Assembly (NCBI GenBank): GCA_009746045.1
Contig: RPFO01000034.1
Span: forward strand, 2,174,471 to 2,238,470
Origin: Mesostigma viride
Taxonomy: Eukaryota; Streptophyta; Mesostigmatophyceae; Mesostigmatales; Mesostigmataceae
Length of the DNA stretch: 64,000 bases
Direction: 5' to 3'
Under the pieces are notes generated by a model. That model was not told the DNA's origin, did no database searches, and saw nothing but the letters and a program-made list of their open reading frames with translations. Shown piece after piece: positions 54,601-64,000 of this stretch (position 1 is its first letter; the number at the start of each line of letters is the position of its first letter). The translations under genes and the position numbers were made by a program.

Positions 54601-57600
54601 GGACTTGCCATCCTTGGTTTTACCTTCCAGGGACTTGCCGGCATGTTCAGGGACCAGGGCGGACGCAGCACCTGACTCGTGCGCGGGCATCCGTGCGGCA
54701 GCGCTGGTGGAGACCCAAGAGCCCGACAGGGCCTTGTGCTCCTTGGACAGCAGGTTGGGGACACTGCCGCCACCGCCGGCACCGCCACCGCTGCTGCTGG
54801 CGTTGTTGTTTTTGTTGCCGTCAATGAACCGCAGCAGGTCCTTGACGCTCAGGTGGCCCTTGGTAGCGACCAGGGAGTTCTCGGGGAGGGCTTTGCGGGG
54901 GCCTGTTCACCGACAGGGGCAAAAAGAGAAGTGCACCGCGTGGGGGGCAAGCAATTGTGCGGGCAGTATCATGGGGGGCAATGGCGGTGGGGCAATGGTT
55001 CGGCAGTCAGCAACAGCAATTGGGTGACAGAATTAGGGTAGATAGGGCACAGCTGATGCGAAATATCAAACCCAGGCGGGCTCGTCAACGATGGCGTCAG
55101 TTTCAGGCAAGAATTGGCGTGGCTGGACATGCACGTTAGAGATGCAGGCTCTCCACCCTGTGTTTACATCACCGGATCATTGTTGGTGTTCCCGTTACTT
55201 TCGTTTTGCTATAGTAAAACACGCCAGCGAAAAGTGATGCGTGACTGAGATGCAACTCCCCTCGACAGGGCAACAGACGCCATCCCCACGGCACAAGGGA
55301 GACATGACCGCGTGATGCCCAGCTGTAAAGAAGTGCAAGCCAACCAGGCCATGGTTCAGGGTCCACACAGCCACGGGTTAAGCACACGTTTCCATGAAGT
55401 GACTGCGTCATTCAGCGCAATTCTCCTAAAGAATTGGCGATGGTGGGAATGAGTAATTATGGATGGGATTGGGTGGAGACCAGGGGTGGGGATGATAAGA
55501 AACAACTAAGGTCACGCCGTCACGGATGACTTCAAACTGGCATTAACAGCAACCATGGCCAAGTGACAGAACCCACGCAATCACAAAATCCCATCCGCAG
55601 CCTTCTGAGCCACTCTTCCATTTCCACTTATTTCCAACACAATCCCTATTCAAAATGGTTCAACTTAGAATTTCTACTCAGCCGCGAACTACCCACCCAC
55701 CTGGGCTGGCACCCTTGTCATTGCCGCCCTTTCCGGCTCCCTCAGCACCCGCCTCGTTTCCACCATCCACCGCCTCGCTGCTGCCCGCCGCCTCACCCCC
55801 GTCCTCAGCCGTGCCACCACCAGCCGCTTTCCCCGTGGCCTTGGTTTTCTCGGTGGCCGTGCGCCCACTTGTGCGACCCGCGTCGGCGCCCCCGCTTGCC
55901 CCCTTGGCGCGCCCGGCGGCTGCCTGCTGCTGCTGCAGCTCCCACTGCTGCTCGTCGGCACGGGCCTCGAAATGGTCCAACCACACCGCCGCGTCCTGGG
56001 GACATTAGAGCATGCATGAATGGGACACAAATGGAGGCATGAGTGGACGCTAGCATAGCAACATTTTTCAGCAAGATTTCCAGCAACAGATTCTCCTTGC
56101 CGATGGGGCTAAAGCCGCCGCCTCTAGACAGTGGGGGCAACTAATGGGGGCTGGTCCATCGGTCGATGCATGGACGGAGCAACTACGAACAGAGCAGTTA
56201 GGGAGCACGAAACGGCTCAGCAAAGACACATTGGTGAACCAGACACATAAGTTCCCCCAAGGGAACATGATCTAAGGTTTGGGGCAGCGTGCAACTGCAT
56301 CTATCAATAAGTTCCTGCAATTAATTACTAAAAGATAAGTAGACACTAGCAAACAGCAAAAGAAATAGCATCATGGACTAGTTCTACATGAATTAGCACC
56401 ACACTGTGGTGTATTAGTAGCACAAAATTACTAAACAGCGCCCTCGCGCCCACCAGATGCGTGGGGTGGAGAGATTATCCGACATGAAACCCAATACATC
56501 CCCCACCCCACCCCCCCGCCACCCTCACCTGCGTCCTCGGGTCAGCAGGCCCCAGGTTGGCCGTCAGGATGGCCAACGTCTTGCGTTCGTGGGTGGCGCT
56601 CAGGGAGTAGGCGCCCAGCAGAGAGAGGGCGATCGCGATGGCATGGTAGCTGCTCGCGGTCTGTGCGTGCCAGCAAAGGAATCCAAGTTGCATAAATGTG
56701 CGCACACGCATCATACACACATGATACAAGCGCACGCACATAGCGCATGGCATGGCGCGTGCAGCAGGAAACAGGTTAGAGGGAGGCCGAGCGTCGGGGA
56801 ACCGCGCCAAGCCTTCCATTCACAAGTTCAGGGGGCATGCATCGAGCAAGGGGCATGACCGACCCTGAGACTCGAGGACCTGGGATGTTAGGACTGGTCG
56901 TCGTGGTAAGCTAGTAGTCTTGGTAAGCAGGTAGTCCTGGTGAGCAACTAGTCCTGGTGAGCAACTAGTCCTGGTAAGCTGGTATGCGGAGGGAAAAGGC
57001 CCTGGACATCACCCAGCAGGTGCTGGTTGCACTTGGAACTCCTCAGGCAGGTAAAGCATTTACCCGCAATATGCTCTTATATGCACTGTTTTCAGACTCC
57101 ACACAAAAAAAGTCTCGACTATTGAACCACGCCCTACCTGCACGTGGTCGTCGCCCAGCAGCCGTATGTTGCACTTGAGCGCCTCGTGCAGGTACCGCAG
57201 CGCGAGGGGAACGTGCGCGTCGCCCATCCCCTCCTCCATCATGGCCAGGTTGATGAACATGGCCGCGCTGTTCGGGTGGGAGGGGCCGCATGTCGTGCCC
57301 AGAAGGTACAGTGCGCGGTGCACGTATGCAGACGCAAGAAGCGTCTCCTGGCGACGGAAGTAGAACACCGCCAGGTCGCCGTAGCTCTGCGAAGGAGAAA
57401 GGCATAGCATAGGTAGACAAGGGGGGCAGATAGGCGATTGGGTGGATGAGGCTTACGAGGAGAAATGAGGAAAAATCTTTGCCTTGATCGTGACCGTCCT
57501 TGTTACAGCGCGCCCCCCCTCGTATGCTGATGGCCTCCATATTTGGGACGCTCTGGCCTCCCAACCCCCCCCCCCCCCCCCCCCAGTCTTCCCCCCTCAC

Positions 57601-60600
57601 CTTGACAGGGCCTTATCTGGCATACTAATTACCCCCCCGCCGCCCACCTCGATGGTGCTGTTATTGAAGCATCCACTACCCCCCAGTTACATGACTGGTG
57701 ACCCAGAGTGATCCTCATTCTGGGATAGTCCTTCATAACATAAGCCTCCTCCATCATTGCCAAACTTCCGCCACATTCCCCCCCCCCCCCCTCCCCTTCT
57801 ATCATCTTTGATGTCCAGGTCTTCCACATGTTGTGTTGTCCCCCGTAAACCTCCGCAAATGGTCTAAAAATTGTCCCTTTGCCACCTCCCCTTACCTTAA
57901 CGGTGTTCGGGTGGTTGAACCATGTCCCTTTGCCACCTCCACTCCCCTTAATGGTGCCCGGGTGGTGCAACCATGTCCTTTTGCCACCTCCCCTCACCTT
58001 GATGGTGTCTGGGTGGTCCAGCCCCAGCTCCCGCTCATTAATGTGCAACGCCCGCTCCTGCAGCAGCACCGCCTGCTCAAAGTCACCCGTGTGGTAGAGG
58101 ATGACCGCGAGAAGCGAGTAGGCGCCCGCCGTGCTGCGGTGCGCGCCGCCCGCGACGTCCTTGAGCTTGCCTGCGTGGAGGTCATCACAAGGGGCCAGGC
58201 AAAGCGATGGCAGAGAAGGTGACTACGAGTAAGGAGGATCACAAGACAGGGAAGCAGGAAAGGCAGGCACTAGGGATGTGAAAACAGGTCCTTGAGCTCG
58301 CCTGGGGGGATAAACAAGGCAGACATTTGGGACACAACATATCACTTACGGAGCAGCATCTCACACAGCTCTTGTATGGGCCACCGATGAGCCACCGATA
58401 AGCCACCAATGAGTGCTGGTATGGGCCACCCATCAACGCATCGAGCGCATGCTAAGCGCCGCCCATCAACTCACCGAGCGCGTGCGTGGCGTGCCACACG
58501 GCCTCCTCGAGCTTGCCCTTATCCAAACACGACTTGGCGCATTCCAGCTGGCGACGGCCTTCCCCTGAGATGTAGACGTACACCTGCACCCACACGTCCG
58601 GGGGGGCATGGCGTGGGAGGGGGGGGGGGGGGGGGGGGCGGATATGCAGGGAGGGGGAGGCATGCAGAGAGGGGGCACATGGAGGGGGCAAAGAGACGGG
58701 CATGCCCTGATGGTATTGAGTATAATTAAAGAAAAACTAGATCAGACAGTCGGGGTAAAATTGGCTCTTTTTTAGCAAATTTAGCAAATTAGCAAATTAG
58801 CGGAGGCCGGGGGGCGAGATTAATTAAGAGGTACCTTGAAATTAAATAAGACGCATGCCTCTATCGAGATATATGTTTGGAGGCGAGTTTCTATTGGCGT
58901 TAATTTGTAGTATTGTACGACAACTGTCAAGGGTGACGGCATGTACTGAAATCGCGGATACTTTCTAGATCGATTGCGCATTCGACGGTTAAAAGGCAGA
59001 GCTGCGGTTGAAAGTACTGTACGTGGGGGGGGACGGTGTTACAACGGGGGGGGGGACGCATTTATGGGGGGGGGGGGACGGTGTTACAACGGGGGGACGG
59101 TGTTACAACGGGAGGGCGAGATTAATTAAGAGGTACCTTGAAATTAAATAAGACGCATGCCTCTATCGAGATATATGTTTGCAGGCGAGTTTCTATTGGC
59201 GTAAATTTGCAGTATTGTACGACAACTGTCAAGGGTGACGGCATGTACTGAAATCGCGGAAGTGTCGCGGAGACGTTTCTTCTTTCTAGATCGATTGCGC
59301 ATTCGACGGTTAAGAGGCAGAGGTGCGGTCGACTGGCAGTACTGTACGACGGTGTTGGACGGAATTTCCGGTTAGCGATGCGGTCTAAAGCTTTGCATGT
59401 CACGTTGTCGGATCTTAGCCCTTGCGTCGCGCTGTGCTGTGGCGAACTTATTCTCCGCCGTCAGATTGCACCGTCGATGAGCGTCGATGCTCGTCGATGA
59501 ACCCAACGCAAGCCATGTGACGAAAAGAAGTAAAAATTGGTGCGGCGGCCTCTACAGCTGAGTTTGGTCAAGTACGCAACTTGTAGCCCGGCGACTCCAC
59601 GTAGAGCAGTCCGCAGGTAGTCCGCCGGCGTTAATTTGTTAATTTTGTTAATTTGTAAACTGGGGACAACCTAGTCAGTAAAAAAAATTAGTTAGACAAT
59701 GCACGAAAAATTAGTTTACTCCATCTACGTTGAGCGTGGCAAGGCTAGAGACCACCATGGCGACACTTGGTTGCTGTACATTACCGAGGCATGGGTAAAG
59801 AAAGCAGGCAAGGAGGGGCGGCGCGAAAGTGAAGACGTGCCATTGGTCGAGAAAGGGAAAAGGAAAGGTGGGCTTAAGGGTCTGCGAGGTTTGGGGAGAT
59901 AGGAACGGTGGTGGTGGGGTGGGGTGGGGGGGGGGAACACACACCTGGCAACGAGGCCACGCAAGCAACCACTGTGCACACCCATCCCGGGTATAGCTGA
60001 TTACGCCAAAATGCTTGTTCGCATCCACTCACTACAGAGTTGCATGGAACTCCTCAAGAGACGCACACACTCACTGCAGGTTTACATCGACTAACTAAAG
60101 AGTCAGATAAACTCACCTCAGCTTTGCAAAAACTAACTGAAGAGTCAGATAAACTCACCTCAGCTTTGCATCAACTCACTGAAGAGTCACACAAACTCAC
60201 TACAGCTTTGCATCGACTCACTCAATGCACTGCAGATTCGCATCGACTCACTTTGGGCACAGGTACAAGCGCCAGCACCTCGTGGGGGTATACTGCAGGG
60301 GCCACCGACGCCACCCCCCCATTTCCCGGTCGGTTCTCCCCTGTCGCTGCCGCCCTGCCCGCCGCCGCCGCCCTCCCTCCTTTCTTGTCCTTGCCCTTCC
60401 CCCGCTTACTTGTGCCACTATCCAGAGATGCGCCCAGTCCCCTGGGCTCCTCTCGGCTGCCCGCCCCGCCCTCCGAGGCTTTCCCAGTCAAACCCTTTGG
60501 CACCATGGGGCGGCTGCCCGCAGGAACGGAACCCGCGTTGCCCGGCTCCACCGAGCACGCGACCACGATACCAGACTTCTGGCACACCGCACGCAGGAGC

Positions 60601-63600
60601 GCCGTCCGCCGCAGCCACCGCCGCGTGGCCCCCGGCAGGCAGTATCCATACTTGTAGCGTACGTAGCCCTGCACCCAGAGCCACAGCAGCTCGTCCAAGG
60701 GGAGCTCATCGGGGCTCCCCGCGAGGGCAGCTTCCGAGACCCCCCACTTTATTTCCGCACTACTTGTGTCCACTCGCTTTTGCCCGTCACTGTTCGGCGC
60801 CGCACCAGCCCCCTCGCTCGAGTCGTCTCTAGCGCCAGAATCTGATGTGGCACTATACTCCGTGGGGCGGCTGCCAGCAGGTGCCACCGGTCGCAGCAGC
60901 GCACTCAAACACACGGCCAGCGCGGTGGGCAGCAGCGAGGCCTGCGGCCGGTGCTGCTTGCCACCAGGTGGCGCATTCGCCGGGGCCGTCACCGTGTTCT
61001 CGTTGGCGTGGTCTGGACAGGAATCGACCGGGGCACCTGGGGCCTTTTTACTGGCAGCCGCACGGGTGGCCTTGGCCCCACTGACACTGACATTGTTATG
61101 ACTACTGGCATCTCCACTTCCACTTCTGGCATCCGTGTCCCGCACCCCTTGAAATCTATCCCCTGAGGCTAGGTTATTAGAGTGCACCGAGGTGGCGTGC
61201 CGACCGGTGTAGTTAGCAGCTGTCGCCAGAGCCTGGTCGCTATCCGCAGGGTTGAGCGCAGAACCTCCTCCAATGAAGGCCCCGTCATTGTCGCCACTAC
61301 CAGCGGCGCCACCAGGGGCAGTCACCGCACCGTGCTCGCTATAATTGCTAGTATGGCTCGCATTGCCACTATCACTGCTGGCGTCGCTATGACTGCTGGC
61401 ATCCGCGTGGGCAGCGATCATGACCGACCGCAGCAGCCGCTTGACCCCCCGCGCGATCATCTCCAGCTCACACTCGGCGGTGACGTGCGGTAGTTTCGCA
61501 TCCGACGCCGCGGACGCCAGCACGCCCAACGACCGCGTGCCGATTCCTCTCGCCCGCATGAAGTCGGTGAGCGAGTGGCCGTCCACGGGGGATAGCTCGA
61601 GCGAGCGCAGGTCCTCCACCAGCTGAGGGAGCAGCCGGTCGGTGTAAAAATGGCATCCGCGGCGAATCAGCTCCCGGGCCGACAAGTCCAGAAGCAAGGG
61701 AGGAAGGTGAGGGGGGAGGCATGCGCCAGACGGGGCCGGCACAGCAGTTACTGCGTGACTGGCATCCTTCCCGCAGGACTCTGGGACGTCTGCCGGTTTA
61801 CCTCCCCCCGGTTCCGACTGGGTATGTCGAGGCTGCGCTGGCTCAGCGGCGGATCCCCCCCCCTTAGTCAACCCCCCACCTCCCGCTCTGTCCTTGCCCG
61901 TGCCATGGTGAGAAGAAGAATGAGGTGGGTGTGACGAGTGCTCCTGATGGCTGCCATGGCCGCCATGGTGCCCGTGGTTATGGCCGGTCCCTCCGCAGCA
62001 TCCCCCGGCAGCAGCACCCCCCGGTAGGTCATTCATGTCCATCGCGGTGGCTGGCATGCCACAGCGGCTGTCGCCCTTGCCTTCCCCGGCCGCATGGGCC
62101 TGGCATCCGCCACATCCCCCCGCCGCCCCCCCTGGCCCCTTGGACTCAAGAGCCATGCATTCGTACGCGCGCAGGTTGCGGATGCGGGACTCGCGGACCG
62201 CCAGCTCATCGCCACCAAAGAGGGCAACCACGTCTTCCCAGAGGCCTCCGCTCGGGTGCCGGCTGCGGGGCAGCGCCAGGTGGCAACCCACCACGTGGCC
62301 CGGGCCCCCATTGGCTAAGGGCGGGTGGGGGGCAGAGTGCAAGGCCCCGGTGCTGGTGACGTTGTCAGCCCTCATTTGCCGCTCCGAGTCACCGACGTGG
62401 TTTGCGTGCGCGTGGCGGAGGGCTGCGTCGAACCCCTTCTTCCCCTCTAGCGGCTTCATGCGGGACTTAACTTGCGCAGATAACGCATCCTCCTTTCCAG
62501 TCGGTTTGCCCTGCCCCGGCCCTCCCCCTGCCTGGGTGTCATGGAGCATCAGGTGTCGCGCCCAGCTCACGCCAACCTCGCGCCGCAGCGGCAGCAGAGA
62601 GAGCCACTCGGGGGCAAACTCCCCCGAGGCCCTGGGAGGACGCGCGGTGGCCGCCGTCACTGTAGTGGGATTCACTGTACTCCCAGCCGCTGTCGTGGTC
62701 GGAGTGGCTGCATGCGCAAGCGTTTGTTGCGACGGGGATGCCATTGCGCCGCTGCTGTTGCTCTTGCTGCTGGCAGACTTGGCGGCATGTGGGCCCCGTG
62801 GCTCAAACCATAGGGCTGCCCCTGACCCGCCCCCCTGCGCGACCGCTGCCTCCAGTGCGCTCATGCTCGCGTGCAGAACCCGCCGCACGAGGGTCTCACC
62901 GGCTGGGTGGTAGTCGTACACAGGTTGGGCGCTCATGCGGGGGGGAGGGGTCGCGCGCTTCCGTTTGTCCGTGGCGGCGCCCTTTGCTAAAAAAGCGGGC
63001 TCTTCTTCCCCGGTTATGGCGGGGTGCAGGGGGCATTGCAAGCTGGCAGGCGTGACGGGGCATGGGAGGGTTGAAAAAACGGGGACAGAAGGTGGCAAGG
63101 AATCGAGGAGAGTGGGGGATGTTGTGATCGGTGACGTGTGCAAGCAGATCAAGCACATACAAAACACCCTCCCCCCCTCTTCCTCCCCCCCGCTGCGTAG
63201 GGTTTCCCTTGTGTGCGACCCTGTTGCAACATGGCATTTGTTTCCTGTAGGAAAAAAGGGGCAGGTGTCTGCACACGAAAAGCTTAAGCCACGCATTTGT
63301 GCTGCTTTTCTATAAACAGCGAGTCATGGATTGGTGGGGTGTCAACTTGGTAAAATAGAAGCAAAGCAGTGTCTCAACAAGCCTGCCTATCAGGGGGGGG
63401 TGGGGGACCCATAGGGGCTTCCGAGTGCTAGACCAGCCCATCGCCGCACAACACAGGAGATGTAATATGCATATTACTAGGATCCACTAGGTGGTGGCCA
63501 TCACGACGGTGGTCTGAATACACTTGTGACATGTGCAGACTCCAGCAAAGAGCGTACGGTGCATCCAGATATTGATCGGCATCCTGTGTATCATGGATCG

Positions 63601-64000
63601 GCACACGCAGACTCTGAATATAGAAGCGCTCAAGTGGACATTTGTGAGAAGACCACATGTAATGATACACCCATGGCTTCTGTCTGAATTGGACGGAGTG
63701 CAAACTGGATGCTCGTTGCAGTGGCCGCTTACAACACAGCACAAGGGGGATGCAAGCTTGCAACATACAGATTATGCGCATGCACAATGGGGATGCCTTC
63801 TTGGGACCAATCACAATGGGGATGCCTTCTTGGGACCAATCACAATGGGGATGCCTTCTTGGGACAGAGCACAAGGGCATCGCCAGTAAGGACAGAGCAC
63901 AAGGGGGACGCCTAGTTGAGCCTCACAAAAACCCACCAGTTGGCGTTCAGCGCGCCTTCGCCCCCATTGCGGGCAATGGGAATCACCGCCTCCAGATCCT
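51616..64000 (-). CDS. REC/TSS-like clustered-mitochondria (CLU) TPR protein, 5' end beyond window
   Basis: Large cytosolic CLU-TPR protein. Plant members of this type (REC/TSS) influence chloroplast coverage or plastid and cell size; CLU proteins affect organelle distribution. Exons on the minus strand: 63937->64000, 60252-63042, 58475-58583, 57998-58170, 57138-57386, 56529-56660, 55701-55995, 51616-54890, with compatible phases throughout. The 60252-63042 exon holds the CLU region ([41 protein letters not shown]; later [10 protein letters not shown] and [11 protein letters not shown]) and a His-rich insert ([13 protein letters not shown]). The four small exons encode TPRs, among them [48 protein letters not shown] and [20 protein letters not shown]. 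The last exon starts with [14 protein letters not shown], then about 1000 residues of Pro/Ala/Gly/Met-rich low-complexity tail. The first intron and start are least certain. Confidence 0.85.
58815..59345. repeat. direct duplication of about 210 bp in a REC intron
   Basis: 58818-59025 and 59110-59345 are about 95% alike, both starting GAGATTAATTAAGAGGTACC. The second copy has about 20 extra bases (GTGTCGCGGAGACGTTTCTT) near 59262. Poly-G stretches separate the copies. Not coding. Confidence 0.9.
60070..60240. repeat. 42-bp tandem repeat next to the REC exon donor
   Basis: Units of GAAGAGTCAGATAAACTCAC plus CTCAGCTTTGCATCAACTCACT repeat about four times just downstream, on the gene strand, of the exon 60252-63042 donor. 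On the minus strand each unit contains GTGAGT-like sequence resembling that donor. Confidence 0.9.
63785..63875. repeat. 29-bp tandem repeat in the first visible REC intron
   Basis: Three units of CACAATGGGGATGCCTTCTT plus GGGACCAAT. They lie 60 bp from the exon boundary at 63937 and are flanked by related ACAAGGGGGATGC and ACAAGGGCATCG blocks. Confidence 0.9.

Overview
The window reads as nuclear DNA of a GC-rich, intron-rich photosynthetic eukaryote, most probably a green-lineage alga. The evidence is GT-AG introns, a plastid-type triose-phosphate/phosphate translocator, a plant-type REC/CLU-TPR protein, a plant/alga-like hybrid histidine kinase, a canonical H2A gene with a TATA box and a 3' histone stem-loop, and very heavy microsatellite and retroposon content. 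The species cannot be fixed from sequence alone.

Layout. 1-1068 is CCACCG/CCA/CAT repeat. 1566-17279 (+) is a ten-exon hybrid histidine kinase: extracytoplasmic sensor remnant, transmembrane helix, HisKA, HATPase, degenerate receiver, Gly-rich linker, true receiver. Its 5' exons are not visible and its introns carry several different tandem repeats. 17280-24724 holds a 92-bp palindrome, a 40-bp retroposon stub, a piggyBac-like element with TTAA flanks, a (GTT)n tract and a decayed LINE C-terminus. 24725-26008 (+) is the intronless translocator. 29.8-37 kb is a nest of mobile elements: an ORF1-only retroposon (LINE B) interrupted by a reverse-transcriptase LINE (LINE A), a tRNA-like SINE pair inside a dispersed repeat (DR1), and a Penelope-like element with a GIY-YIG nuclease. 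37981-39084 (-) is an unrecognised single-pass membrane protein and 40211-40594 (+) is histone H2A. 41713-44341 is an uninterrupted 2.6-kb (GAT)n tract. 44.8-50.6 kb holds more retroposons (LINE C copies, decayed LINE A copies). 51616 to beyond 64000 (-) is the large REC/CLU-TPR gene, eight exons in the window with matching phases at every junction.

Two patterns stand out. First, unrelated retroposons (RT-bearing LINE A, ORF1-only LINE B and LINE C, and many stubs) end in the same covarying bulged stem-loop (CTCC-(C)CAAC/CCAC-GGAG core with variable outer helix) followed by a (TAAT)n or (AATTT)n tail. Five insertions, including copies of A, B and C, are framed by 10-13 bp target duplications, which suggests one LINE machinery mobilises all of them through that hairpin. 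Second, when paralogous repeat copies are compared, the decayed copies carry many small insertions of the form XY -> XY.rc(XY).XY (AG to AGCTAG, CA to CATGCA, GG to GGCCGG, GT to GTACGT, TC to TCGATC, TGA to TGATCATGA), some of which break element reading frames. Larger inverted duplications follow the same logic. This looks like a specific break-repair or excision-footprint process acting on repeats and is the most novel signal here.

All exon models, family calls and structures come from reading the sequence; no alignments or database searches were run.
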